Program-made: the position numbers and the translations under genes
Notes under the pieces: model-generated
What the model was told of the DNA's origin: nothing
The model's input: the letters and a program-made list of their open reading frames with translations, nothing else
Database searches by the model: none
Shown here: piece by piece, positions 1 to 11,260 of the stretch
How positions within the stretch are numbered: the first letter of the stretch is position 1
How the letters are laid out: every line of letters starts with the position of its first letter
NCBI GenBank assembly: GCA_011037195.1
Contig: JAAEAF010003751.1
Location: 26,958-90,957, forward strand
Reading direction: 5' to 3'
DNA from: Triatoma infestans
Lineage: Eukaryota; Arthropoda; Insecta; Hemiptera; Reduviidae
Length of the DNA: 64,000 nucleotides

Positions 1-78
1 TATGTATATTGTTGGTTCTTCCTATTTTGTACAAAAATATTAATCAATAAAGACATCAATAATAATAATAATAATAAC
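1..78 (+). mobile_element. LINE 3' end with (AAT)n tail
   Basis: The block ends in CAATAAAGACATC followed by an AAT run and abuts Tc1 transposase coding sequence directly. The LINE tail at 35650-35690 has the same layout (GCAATAAAGACTT followed by AAT repeats). I infer a 5'-truncated LINE inserted into the transposon. Only the tail is in the window, so the family assignment is tentative. Confidence 0.45.
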
Positions 79-694
79 TTGATGAGCAGTGCTGCAAAAA
101 TGGGAATCCCTGATACATTCATATTTCAGCAAGACAATGATCCTAAACATAGTGCTAATAAAACTAAAGAATGGATGCTGTATAATGTAAGAAGACAACT
201 CAAAACACCACCGCAATCTGCAGATATAAATACAATTGAACATTTATGGTACTTGTTAGACTTGAAAGCGCGAAAAAACTAAAAAATCATCCAAAAATGA
301 ACTTAAAAGAGTTTTGTCTGAGGAGTGAGCTAAAACTGGACCTGAAATAACACAGAACCTTGTGTCATCAATGTCAAGAAGAATTCAGGCTATTATTGAT
401 GCAAAGGGTATGATAACAAAATATTGAAGTATACAGTTTTCAATTTTACTTTCGAATAAAAACATAAAAATAAAGACTGTGCCAGTATTTCTTGGACCAT
501 CCATTTCCAAAAAATTTTTTTTCCTAATTTATTTCAGCTCGGATATTTTGGCCATCTATTGCCAGTAAAAGATCAAACTTGAGTGCTAATTTAATTATAA
601 TATTCGACACCAAAAAATTATTTTACATATTTTTGAAATTAAAAAAAAAAAAAAAAAAAATCAGGGTGTGCCAATAGTGTTTTAACCCACAGTA
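79..694 (+). pseudogene. Tc1-like transposase C-terminal remnant with 3' inverted repeat
   Basis: Tc1/mariner transposases cut and paste the element at TA sites using a DDE/D triad. Here QQDNDPKHSA is the family's second catalytic region, and the segment with NTIEHLW is the usual region of the third acidic residue (normally SPDLNPIEHLW; here ADINTIEHLW). After codon ~67 the frame shifts. The C-terminus continues in another frame with an in-frame TGA (...LSEE-stop-AKTGPEI...) to the stop near 426. The 3' end reads GTGTGCCAATAGTGTTTTAACCCACAG with TA at 693-694, typical of Tc1 termini. The N-terminal half is absent, replaced by the LINE tail at 1-78. The copy is dead. Confidence 0.85.
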
Positions 695-984
695 TATTTA
701 ACTGAAGTTCGATTGCTACACTACTTGCCAAGTCGTTTCAAACAACTTGCGTTTCCTGTGCAAAATAGCTTTATTTGTTTTGCAAAAGATATAAAACCAA
801 TGTAAAGTAAGCGCGCACAGTAGTTCAATGGTGCTTTGTATTGTAGAACCTACTTGCCTTTTAACTAAGTCACCGATTTACACAACAATGGGGATACAAA
901 AATAGAAGACGTCATGATAAGGAGAGTATTTTTTTCTTTCTCTCTCTCTCTCTCTTTCATTTATCTCACGGAAAAGTATAATAA
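695..984. other. AT-rich spacer with short (TC)n tract
   Basis: There is no coding signal. A CT dinucleotide run lies at about 937-955. Nothing else is recognised. Confidence 0.5.
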
Positions 985-1042
985 AAACATCAGAGACATT
1001 TTCCGTGGTAGCCTGCTTTATTTTGTGGTCATCGAACGGTAA
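985..1042 (+). mobile_element. orphan left arm of palindromic MITE-1
   Basis: ATCAGAGACATTTTCCGTGG, then TAGCCTGCTTTATTTTGTGGTCATCGAACGGT, matches the left arm of the complete element at 1288-1497. No partner arm follows, so this is a truncated copy. Confidence 0.6.
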
Positions 1043-1287
1043 AAAATAAAAACATTAGCGCTGAGGTTGGTTATGAAACTAGAATTTCTTTTATGTTTCT
1101 AGTGGGTACAGAGTTTAATTTTTATTTAAAAACAAACAAAAAATTCTTTATTTTTTTGAGAATTATATTGAAACTTGTTCTAAGTAAATTAAAGTGAAAA
1201 ATTAAATAAGCTGATATGAAACACTCACATAACTTTCACTTTCGGCTATAACAATTATATACTTGTTGTTCCGCAGAGCTGGAAAGC

Positions 1288-1497
1288 ATCAGTGATATTT
1301 TTCATGATAGCCTCCTTTTTTTTTGTGGTCATAGACCGGTTTCGGTCGTTGTCCATCATCAGGATGTTTTTGTCAAACAGTGTGACAACATAGACTTGCA
1401 TATAGCAAATTTAGTTTAAACACTCTTTAGTTATAAAGACCGAAACCGGTCGATGACCATAAAAAAGAAGCAGGCTATAACGAAAAATAACTCTGAT
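1288..1497. mobile_element. palindromic MITE-1, complete copy
   Basis: The two ends are inverted copies about 60 bp long. The left arm runs from ATCAGTGATATTTTTCATGA through GTGGTCATAGACCGGTTTCG. The right arm runs from CGAAACCGGTCGATGACCAT through GGCTATAACGAAAAATAACTCTGAT. The ~90-bp centre includes CATCATCAGGATGTTTTTGTCAAACAGTGTGACAACA. Related copies or arms lie at 985-1042, 11145-11260 and 36491-36665. No protein is encoded, so this is a non-autonomous inverted-repeat element of unknown superfamily. Confidence 0.75.
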
Positions 1498-3869
1498 GAC
1501 AATTGTATACATATGAAATGGCGACTTTTCTTTAAACATCAAAAAAAAACTTATTCATTTGTCCATTACATGTAGAGAATTAATTTTTTGTAATGCACTA
1601 TAATTAAACAAAGTATTGACTTCAAATAAAGACTTAATTTAGAGATATAAGAAAGAGTCGAAAGCAATCAGAGGAGAGATAATAATATGCCGTTAATTAC
1701 CAGATTGTGATATAAGACCTTTCGTAACTGGAAATATCTTAAAAAAAAAAAAAAAAATGGCAGAAAGCATATGACAGTAATATGAAAGGATTATTTTATA
1801 AATAATATGATGCCACACTATCGAAATGCCCTTGGTTTAAGAGATGTGGATTTAGTAAGCATGCAGTGACTGTATAAGCTGGTTTAAGGGCAAACCTGGA
1901 TGCGGTGTACGGATCATACCTGCAGAGAAGAGAACAAATATCGTACCAGTCTGTACCAGTGGTAATGTAGAAGAAAATCCCCAACATATATGACAAGGAT
2001 ATCCCCCAATGTATGAGAATGATAGAAATATTATGTTTAATGCTTGTACAAATACCTGAATGCCTCTTTCCGGTATGAAGATATACTATTTTTTAACAAA
2101 ATTGAGGTGTTAGTGGCATTAAAACAATTTCTTAGGATCTATGAAATATGCTAAGAGAGAATGATGTTTGAGTTGAGGAAATATTTAGTGTTGATACAAA
2201 GATTATAAAGTCCACAGGGGCTGCATCCCATTTGTCGTAGGTTCTGTAATTTAGTAGGAAATGGTTGATGATTGATGAAAATGATTGGCACAGAAATGAC
2301 ACAACTTGCACTTAAATGCAATTTCTCTTTTGCGATATGTTTAGAAAGAAAAAAAAAGAGTTGTGTAGAGGGTAGAGTGACCGAGCGAAGAAGAATAAAT
2401 TGCTATTTTGGTAGCATGATGAATGTAGTAGAATGATATAGCATTGACTGATGTGTGACGCCTAAAGTGTGACGTGACTACTTAGAACTCTTGCTTGTTA
2501 TAACGGTGGATAGACAAGGTTGATTAACTTGGCGAACTTTTAGTGATTGCTGTTTGAGATTTCGCGACTGCTAAATTTGATTTGGCAACTTATCAAATTA
2601 AAGTCAACTTAACTCATTAAAGTTTGTCTGGTGACTGATGTTAACACTTCAGGTGGTCCACTTTTTATTCAATTTCTCCTCCCACAAAGTGGGAGATTCG
2701 TTGTCAATGTTGAAGCTCATTCGCAATACTAAATTATAGTGGTATGACAGATGAAGTAATGCGTAGTTGACATACGCTTGGAAGCTCAAAGAAGGCCACT
2801 TTTGATATGTCTTTTAATGAAACAATGGAATCCATCTTTTGCGTGGTGAATTCGACAGTGATTAGTTCCATTAAAGTTCCCAATAACACTGGTAAAATAC
2901 TTGGGGGGGGAGATGTTTCAAATAAAAGTGAAACGATATTTTGGTGATTGTAGGATAAAACTGGAAAAACATTGTATAATCTTGTAGTTCCGTTTAACGG
3001 GGTTTTGGACCTAAACTTCGTGCTTTGGTGAACAGTAAACCAATTAAAAGTTTACTCTGTTGCCAAAGAACATTGCTTGCCGGCCATTATTTGCCTGAGA
3101 GATTTTTCATACAATTGCTTGCTTTCATTCATTTTTTTGAAAATGGTCATGTTAAGTAAATATATGTGATACATATGCAAATGAATTTCGCACAGAAATG
3201 GAAATCATTTATTATTTTGATAATTCAATTACTATACCTATTGCCCTATATAATATATATTTAACACTAAATAATGCCATTACAATCAGGAAATCCTTTG
3301 TCGAAATAATGCGTATTTGGAATCTTGGTCACATATATTATACTGTATTAGACTACGTTATATTAAACTCTAATGGAAATGAGGATAAATGTTTGAATAT
3401 AAATTTACTTGCTTTAGTCATTTGTCTTCAGCCTTTATGATGAATTATGAAGCCGACACCTAATTATAAACATAAACCTGTGAAAAGGGCGCATGACGGA
3501 TACCTAATTTAGACTAGGCCTATATTTCTTTCTCACAAGTGAACAACGATACTAATATTCTTTTAAACTTTTACTTGAATACGCACAGGAAATATATGTT
3601 ATGTTTTGGAATATGGGAAACATATATATACACTGATTGGGTCTCTTTGTGTCTATGATCTCCATAATATATTTATTATGGCATTTTTACTATTATTAAT
3701 AATTAGATAGATTTCTATAACTGCTTCTCGTAAATGAAAAATTAAACCTAGTACAGTTGATGTACCTATGTTCATTTCCAGTAAAAGAGAGAATCTAGTT
3801 TGGAATAGTCTTAGGGTAATTTCTCTCTTTGCAGTAGAGAGGAAATGGTGCTTCTGGGCCACCTTCTTG
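1498..3869. other. AT-rich region without recognisable genes
   Basis: Open frames up to about 80 codons are present (for example 3198-3440 plus and 3653-3913 minus), but their composition is low-complexity and no family motif is visible. I see no repeat shared with the rest of the window, apart from generic A/T runs and a G8 run near 2905. Confidence 0.5.
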
Positions 3870-3879
3870 TGGGGGAATT

Positions 3880-4260
3880 TACCCCACCCCGGACCCCTTT
3901 GTTCACGGCCCACTACTTGACTTATAATTTAACCCGATGCCTCGATTTAACCCCTCTCCATACACCCATTGACAAATACCCCCACTCCTCAACTTATCAT
4001 CCAATCCGATGCCTCCATTTAACCACATTGCCCAATATCGAATTCTACGGGCACCTCCATTATCCCTACCCTTTAATCTAACAACCTATCCGATGCTTCC
4101 ATTTTCCAACCTCTCCTTCTCAGCATTATCCCCATTCATTCACCTTGCATCAAAATCGAACACTTCATTTCCCTCATCGCTTTTGGCCACGTTCATCTTA
4201 ACCTAGCATCCAAATCGACGTCCCCACCCCTACTTCACCTTCTACTCTCAAATTGTCCAA
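3880..4260. repeat. C-rich degenerate tandem repeat, ~73-83-bp period
   Basis: The plus strand is strongly depleted in G. Three related segments carry CTTATAATTTAACCCGATGC, CTTATCATCCAATCCGATGC and CTAACAACCTATCCGATGC, each followed by a TC(G/C)ATTT-like run. The shared CCGATGC core sits near 3934, 4007 and 4090. Short plus-strand open frames across it (3845-4081, 4009-4206) reflect the skew rather than coding. Confidence 0.55.
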
Positions 4261-4439
4261 TCAGATCACATTAAGAGCCCCGTTTACAATATAGCGAAAA
4301 CAAACCTCAAGCTCCGATCACAAAAGGTGGACCCTGCTTGCTGCCAGCACATCAACAACCATCAACATGGCAGAACCTATAGTGGCGCAAATGGCGGACT
4401 CCCCCATCTTATTCTGTGTGATAGGGAAATTAATCTTTT

Positions 4440-4745
4440 TTTTTTAATAACAAAAACTTATCTTACCTGGGATACGATCCTATAATCATTATGTTGGAAC
4501 TCCAGTACCTTAACCAGCCAGCCGGTCAAAGTGGTCCTCTCGCCATCTATAACTTTTAACGTATTCTTAACTTCCCCCACCTCTATTTATCATCCATCAC
4601 TTTAAATATGGGCGAGAGAGGAATTAACTTATTCTTTTAATAAAAAAAAAAAAACTCTGTCTTAACTGTGATTCGATCCTACAATCTTTATGTTGGGAAG
4701 TCCATTACAATAAACGATTCGCTAGCTGTAGTTTTCGTAGTTTTC
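4440..4745 (-). mobile_element. two tandem tRNA-like SINE copies (SINE3)
   Basis: On the minus strand, each copy reads like a tRNA head: an A-box-like stretch (GGCTGGTTAAGGTACTGGAG in the first copy), then CCAACATAAWGATTRTAGGATCG and a B-box-like TATCCCAGG or AATCACAG, followed by an A-rich tail. The copies are about 180 bp apart (heads near 4550 and 4735) and share AACATAA-GATT-TAGGATCG. Genomic tRNA genes are unlikely because the folding stems are poor and A-rich tails are attached. Confidence 0.55.
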
Positions 4746-4974
4746 ATACATTCATTGGAAATATTTCTATTTTATTTAAAAATGATTTTCATTTTTTAAG
4801 GTTTTTCTGGGATCTGGTCTGGGTCGTTAGAGTTGTCTGTAAATTGCACAACCTGGATGATAGTAGCGATATTATCCGGTCGGCAATGAAGCCATATTCT
4901 GTTACCTGATACAAGCACTCAGCGTTTGTAATTTAAAGGTCTTCCCTACCTTGCAATTAATGAAAACTATATGT

Positions 4975-6012
4975 TTAAGGGGGGGCAAAAATTCGATGTG
5001 AAACCCTCACACGACTTTTTTCTATTCAAATTAATATAATTTAATCAAGAAATTTTCTTTAAAATTTCAAACATTGCAATGTTTAGTTGGGCTGGCCATT
5101 AAAACAAAATGGCTTTATATGGAGCCCTCTATCTCGAAACCATAGAAGCTACTACAAATTTAAATTTAAATATTGAGAAACGCCCAATACTCTTTTAAAA
5201 TCTTTTTTTTTTTTGGACAAAATGTTTTAAATAAAAATTGATTCTATTAATGTAGCAAGCATTCCAAGTTTCAGAAAAAAAATCGTTGTTACCATTTTTG
5301 AGAAAATTTCAAACAACCCCAAAAAATATATTCTGTAAAATTGCGCACTTCCAATTAACCGATTTTCCACAAATTTGGAAATATATCAATGCTTTAATTT
5401 GTATTAATATGATAAAATGGTAAAAACCATATATTATACTGAAAAGGTACTTTAGAGGAGGAAAACATAACGCTACTGCCTCCCCCCCCCTAGGATACCC
5501 AAAAATTAATATTTCCGGGTAAATTATTCAAATTAAAGTGATCAGTATTCTAGTGTATAGATAGTATACGTCGTTTAAAGAAAATCGTTAGAGTCGCTTT
5601 TTGATAAAATCACGAAAAACTGAGAAAAACCATTTCTTCAGTAATGCAGCACTTCTGCTTGATAGATTTTGCTAGATAGCCCAAAATCTTCGTGTCTGAT
5701 ACATGTGATAGTATCCAAACGGAATACCAAGTTTGAGCTTCCTACGACTTTTCATTTATGAGATATTCTGTTAAAACACACATTCACACGCACACACAAA
5801 CTCACAAACACATACACAGATATATATATTATATTATTCGTTAAAAAAATTTTATTCTTATTCAGCGGACCTCAAAATATAATTTTCTGTGAAAACTCAA
5901 TTAAAATCTGGCACGATCGCAATATTTCCTCTTCACTAAAAAAATTGATCGATTAAATTATGTAATTGTATTAAAAGAATGTCGTGTGAGTGTTTCACAT
6001 CAAATTTTTCAT
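4975..6012 (+). repeat. CTCTTAC-family interspersed repeat, old near-full copy
   Basis: It begins with GATGTGAAACCCTCACACGA and ends with GGCACGATCGCAATATTTCC, then a CGTGTGAGTGTTTCACATC motif. Between these ends are the family hallmarks: GCACTTCC near 5345 and 5648, CTTTAGAGGAGG and AAAAATTAATATTTCCGGG, GTATCCAAACGGAATACCAAG, and a CA-rich tract at 5780-5815. Sequence drift is heavy. The best reference copy is at 32069-33092. Confidence 0.65.
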
Positions 6013-7691
6013 TCATAAAAATAGCAGCATATTACTCAAAAAAAAAAAAAAAAAAAAGAAAAAAAGATAAGATAGAAGAAAACGAATAGTGGAGGATCCT
6101 TAACTCAGAAGGAATTGGAATAGATGGGGAGGAGCGTTCTGTTTCAACTTCCAGAAGCAATGGGTGGCAGTCGGTGCTTTTACAACTTCTGTTTCAACAT
6201 CAGTCATTCACTCTTAACTTAGTGAGACCCTCCTACAGCTCATACTGACTTTCTTATCAATAACTTTCTAACAAATCACAAAATCAAATCGGCTGTGATT
6301 CAAATTAGAAACTCTTTTTATTAAACAAGTTCTCCTTTGCTAGTGGGAATCCAAATTTTATTCTACTATTAAGAGAATTTGTGAAAGATTTGTAAGTTGG
6401 CTGAAGTAGAAATGGTTAACAATTTTATTAAAGCATCCGGCTTTGCCTAACGTCATTATCTAAAGAATATATTATAGTAATAATCCTAATTCAGTTTCGT
6501 TAAAAGTTTTGTACTGTTCAGAGTTATCTGAATTTTTCCTAATTGCGTATCCTCAAAGGATAAGATAATAAAAAAAATGCGTCCGTTAAAAATTTCTCTA
6601 CAATGAGTAGCATAAGGGAGGTGGGTGGCACAATGAATCCGCTCCTAATAGTAACGACAACTTAAGATTTCCGTCTAAAATGGTATTACAATACACGATT
6701 CTACGTATTAAGAATTATAGGATTCGATTTTGATAAAAGTGATTCTACATCAAGTGCTACTTTTAGATTCTAGACTGCTAGAATCTTGATACTTTTTAAA
6801 AATAGGGTTCTAAAGATTTTCATTGGAAGAAAATTTGTGATACTTAATGGCATATTATCGAAAAAAAAAACATTATTTTCAGATTGTGTGGTGGATGCAG
6901 CAATGTTAGGCTCCATTCTAAACTATAATTTCAATAACCTAGTGGCTTGATGGACCGGCTGATTGGCGTAGACAAATTCAAGATTGGATTCCTTTCTTTT
7001 GCATTATGCTACTATTTCAGACTGAAACTTGTATACTCAGCTAAGATTACATTCTATTATTAATGGTGGGCCCATTAATTGTGAGCTTCCTGAAAATGTA
7101 ATGGCCAAAGAAGATTCCAAGAATGTTCGGCCTTTAACACTTTCCAGCGCTGAAGAATAGTAAGAGTGCTCTGGCGGCATCTATTAGTAGTCAGTAGATA
7201 CTACTGTCGCCTTCGGGATGTAAGCCTGAGAACACCATTCAGCGATCCACCGCTTCTTCGAGATTTACTGTGCGGGAGCTAAACCAAATCCGGGAGGAAA
7301 AATACAAATCGATGCATGCTCCCACCCGATGGTGGTGATAGGGGGGAAGAACGAAGACATTGAGCTACAGGAACAATTCAATCACAAGATTCAAGGGACA
7401 TAAGGTTCAACAAAAATAGTGCGAGGAAAGAAAAGGATAAGAAGTGGGGAAAACTTACGGAGCCCTGTAATAGAATTACGAGTGGATCTTGAGAGGTGTG
7501 ACTAGGTGACACTATTTAGAATGGCGGCCTGCAGCGGCACTTCCCTAGAATACGTGTAATGGTGAGTCACTTATGTCCCCCCCCCCCCAAGAAGACAGGA
7601 ATCAAGAACATCTCCTGGTTTGACCACAAGTAGGCCTTTATTAAACAACTCCTCAATAAGGGAAGTTATTTTAATTCAAAAACATTATCGT
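6013..7691. other. AT-rich region, no recognised element
   Basis: It contains poly-A at 6038-6065 and a C10 run near 7580. The moderately GC-rich block at 7140-7560 has no long frame. I could not assign the latter; a LINE untranslated region is possible but unsupported. Confidence 0.45.
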
Positions 7692-8306
7692 TGTAATGAC
7701 ATGGCAGGGTCATAGCAATGTCAAACCTTCACAACACATAACAAAGAAAGAATAATTTATAACTAGTGGCCTAGCAGGCTGCTGTCTTCAAGACAAGGCC
7801 GCGGCCAAACAAACAAAACCAACGGTCAATACTTTAAATCAAAGCAAGCAACCGCTAAGGCTGGCCACTGGTCCGAAATAACCAAGGTCGCACACTAGGA
7901 TAGATGTCTTGGTGTGAGTGTTGCTAATACTAATATATAAACTTCGCCCCATTGGAAGAGGGGATGATTATATGAATATACTTCAGTACGTCTTCGAGAT
8001 TATTATACGAGCAGCAGTTTCCGCGTCCCTATACAGTTTTTATTTATACTTATTTCCTTAGTTGTGCATCTTAGTTCATTTATTTTAATCATTCTAAATT
8101 ATTAGTTATTTATCCCCTAATTCTAAGTATTTCTTGTTAATAGTTACCATTACTCACGTTTAAATTATTGTAAAAATACAGTCTATTTTTATAAATTCCG
8201 TGTTAATAATTCGAGCACTAACTTCCAAAAATCTCTAAACTAACTTCCGCCCTCTTCAAGACATCTACTACATACCTCAGGAATCACAATAAACGATTCC
8301 ACTACA
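7692..8306 (+). mobile_element. solo LTR, family 1 (copy A)
   Basis: It starts TGTAATGACATGG and ends CCACTACA, with TCGT duplicated on both sides (7688-7691 and 8307-8310). A TATA-like TATATAA lies at 7934-7940 and AATAAA about 15 bp from the end, so transcription is inferred left to right. Related LTRs occur at 15110, 40414, 42618, 43709 and 23967. No gag/pol sequence is adjacent, which fits LTR-LTR recombination. The 4-bp duplication is compatible with Ty3/gypsy-type integrases. Confidence 0.82.
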
Positions 8307-8860
8307 TCGTTATTATATTGGATTGAATGTGCATTTAAGGTGTGAAATATACAACTTGAAAACCAGCAAGCATACTGTACGGTTCATAATAAAGGGCAAC
8401 ATAAATTTTACATACATACGCTATACATGTACATAATTTTTTTAAAAATATTTCTGTGTGTTTCATTTGAGTTTATGTGTTATTTTTATGTTAATCAACA
8501 GCTATTACCTTGTTCTCTTTAAATATTATTGTTATAATTAATTCTTTCATTTTTATTCTCGTTTGCAGGTCGTTTCAATGTATCTCGACACTTTTATTAG
8601 ATAAAGTTTTTCTCATACCAATAAATGTTACCATACATTAAAGTCCGTTAGGAGTTGTGTGCAGACAATGACGAAAAAGAATCTGGTAGCCACAGCCACC
8701 CAACTTTTTCTTAATACTCTTCTTAATACAATTATTATATAAAACGAAAAATTTTCTTTAAATTTCAGTTGGTGGGGGGGACAGGCAGCCAACCAAGATA
8801 TAAGTAGAGGAAGATTATGTTGTAGAGTGGTCAATAATACTGAAAGAAAATATTTGAATT
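8307..8860. other. AT-rich spacer
   Basis: The short minus-strand frame at 8628-8834 shows no family signature and is probably not a gene. Nothing else is recognised. Confidence 0.45.
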
Positions 8861-9060
8861 TTAATGTCTCAGATTCGTCAGAGCGGCCTTTATTTTTTTC
8901 CCCGTCAGTGCAGTTAGTATTACAAGTTTAATGGAAATCATCACAACTGTTTTCGAGAAAATTCTAAAAAAATAATCTCGAAAACCTATTCTGTGAAATC
9001 GCATTTCCGGTCCATCGATTTTATTCAAATTTGGAATTTTGGTAACTTTTCTAATGTATA
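8861..9060 (+). repeat. CTCTTAC-family fragment
   Basis: TTTTCGAGAAAATTC, then GCATTTCCGGTCCATCGATT and CAAATTTGGAATTTTGG, match one internal module of the family. A similarly diverged module lies at about 29140-29320. Confidence 0.55.
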
Positions 9061-9139
9061 TATTCGTTGTCTGCGCGGCAGATACCCAAGGCGAGATGGC
9101 AAGTAGCTGGTGAAAACAAAAATGAATAATGCAAAACAA

Positions 9140-9810
9140 ATGAAAATAGCACTTACCCTTTGATGATGGTGAGTGATGACTCGAAGAAGGGTTGATGAGA
9201 CGAATGGTGGACTGAGAAAGGAAGAGGTGGTGTATGACTGTGTGTGAGTGGTTAAAGAAAGGAACTCAGATGAGCGTACAAGAATGGGAATGTTCCTTTA
9301 GAACGGGATGATGCTGTTGTTGAAGCGGCGGGTGATGGCGAGTCCACTAAGGCGCAGGTGAAATAGCCTCGTGAAGGTGATGGCGCGTAGAGATGAGTCT
9401 TATTAAATAACCGGCAAATAGGCGCGTATAAGGCGACTCAAAATTTAAAGGCGAAATTAACAGTGCACCACAGACTAAAAAGAAGCGGTGAAACAGATGT
9501 TAGCTAGCCGGGCGAGAGAAGAAGAGAACAACACAAACACTGTTGTTCAGGCGAACTGCAGAAGACTTGAAGAAATTTTATGGAAATAGAAAACGTTTGA
9601 AGTGTGTGGGAAAATAAGAAAGGGGCAGACCCCGAAAGATCAAGGAGCCGACAGTCCAGCCACCAAGAGAGAAAGAGAGGTGCGGGGAAGCGTGAGAACC
9701 AGGCGGGCAATGAAAGAGAAAAAAAGGAAATAATAATTTGGAAATGGCAAGCGATTAACAGTGGTGTAGTAATAGAAAGGGCAATAAAGGCGAAGCAAAG
9801 TTAATGCTCA
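9140..9810. other. CG-richer, repeat-free block of unknown role
   Basis: It has clearly more CG dinucleotides than its surroundings (for example GCGGCGGGTGATGGCGAG and GGCGCGTAGAG) and purine-rich sequence at 9600-9730. It resembles no other part of the window. Frames on either strand (9504-9710 minus, 9604-9804 plus) lack family motifs. It could be a host promoter or first exon, or an unknown element's end; neither is proven. Confidence 0.35.
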
Positions 9811-10038
9811 AAGTTACCACGACCTAACATTCGTATTATAGAATAATTTATTGTGTTAAAAATGTGGCTTGATCAGTGAAATTGGCAAATGGGAGTGCTG
9901 CATGAGTAAAACGGAACATATCTAAATTCAACTCAATTTAATTAAAAAGAAATAGACATGCATATTTTTTAAGATATCTTCTTTTATACAAAAACATGAT
10001 TTCTCAAATAACTAATGAGAAAAAAAATTAATTAAATT

Positions 10039-10286
10039 CTTTTGTTAATTATTTTTTTCATTTAATGCGCGTCAACATGGGTGCCCGGTCATGGGTGCCC
10101 GGAGCTTCTCAGTGCATTGCCGACCTCCGAACAGTGTTTTCTTGTTACAAACAACACTGTCCATCACCGGACAGTGAGCAGTAGAAGCTCCTAGTAAGAA
10201 AAAATCTAAGGGTAGCATAACTGGACTCGAAACCGGGTCCTCCGCGTGGGAGTCCAGTATGCTAGCCACTTAGCTATTCCCTTCCC
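10039..10286 (-). mobile_element. tRNA-derived SINE1 copy
   Basis: The minus strand starts GGGAAGGGAATAGCTAAGTG (A-box region), continues through GGACTCCCACGCGGAGGACC, and has a B box (GGTTTCGAGTCC) at 10223-10234. A conserved body follows with CACTGTCCGGTGATGGACAG and an imperfectly self-complementary repeat of it. It ends GACGCGC plus an A-rich tail. An 11-bp direct repeat TTAATTAAATT flanks the element (10028-10038 and 10287-10297), consistent with LINE-assisted insertion. The short minus-strand frame inside it is not a gene. Confidence 0.8.
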
Positions 10287-10297
10287 TTAATTAAATT

Positions 10298-11144
10298 ATT
10301 TGCATGTAAAATCCATTCTTAGAGTTTTAGCTTCACAAAATTTTTGAACATTTTTATTAAAATTGTTATTTGAGAAATAATTAACTAATTGCTATTTGCT
10401 GTTGCTGAATTAATGTTTTCGATTAATGTCAAGTGTGAAAATTTAATTTTTTTGTTAAATATTCACTACTACTAACACCCATGTTGATGAACCTATAAAA
10501 TAATATTTATTTTATTGTATATTTTTATTCCTAAAAAAAATAATATTATTGAATTATTTTATTAATATTATTAAATTTTGGCTTCAAACCTTTGACGAAC
10601 ACAGCAAAAAATTTGTTCGGCGAATCGTTCCCTGAGTTTTAGTTAGAAATGTCTCCCTAGATGCGTGCGTGGATGGCGTGTGTGAATGGTGAAGAAGTGA
10701 AATGCGAAATATGTTAGTGTCATCAAACAACCTGCTTATAATATAGATTGATTGTCTATTTGTTTATTTTGTTCAACAAAATATTATATATTTATCTATA
10801 CTATCTTCGATCATTCAACTCGTAATTTGTCATTTCTTGTCAGCGGCTATTTCTCAGCAGCCCACGGCTGACACAATGTTATTTCGCGCTGTTATAAATA
10901 AATAAATATAATAGTAAGATAGTATGGATAATAAATTGTAAAGCGAATCTCCCTCAATACAACGTAGTTTAAGATATAGATCCCCACGTGTTGGATGTTT
11001 CCATGTTTCGAGAAAAATATGCCCTTTAAAGATCCGAACATGTGTTTTTCCCACTAAGGTATCATCCCTCTCCCCTCTCCCTTGACCTAGTTAGGGATTT
11101 AACAAAAACTTCTAAATACGTCAATGTATAAATTGAATTTGCTC
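10298..11144. other. AT-rich spacer
   Basis: No gene is recognised. The segment 10827-11060 has a slightly different composition and may be an unassigned LTR-like piece, but no boundaries were found. Confidence 0.4.
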
Positions 11145-11260
11145 TATGCTGTGTCTGTGTTATCACACTGTTTGACAAACGCATCCTGATGATGGGCGAA
11201 CGCCCTAAACTGGTCGATGGCCACAAAAAGAAACAGGCTATCATGGAAAATATCTCTGAT
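11145..11260 (+). mobile_element. right half of MITE-1
   Basis: GTGTTATCACACTGTTTGACAAACGCATCCTGATGATGGGCGAACGCC is followed by GGTCGATGGCCACAAAAAG and AGGCTATCATGGAAAATATC, then TCTGAT. This corresponds to the centre and right arm of the element at 1288-1497. The left arm is missing. Confidence 0.65.

Noticed and set aside
4366..4447. Short frame starting ATGGCAGAACCTATAGTGGC as a host exon
   Set aside because: Only ~27 codons ending in a T run that belongs to a SINE tail; no splice or homology support.
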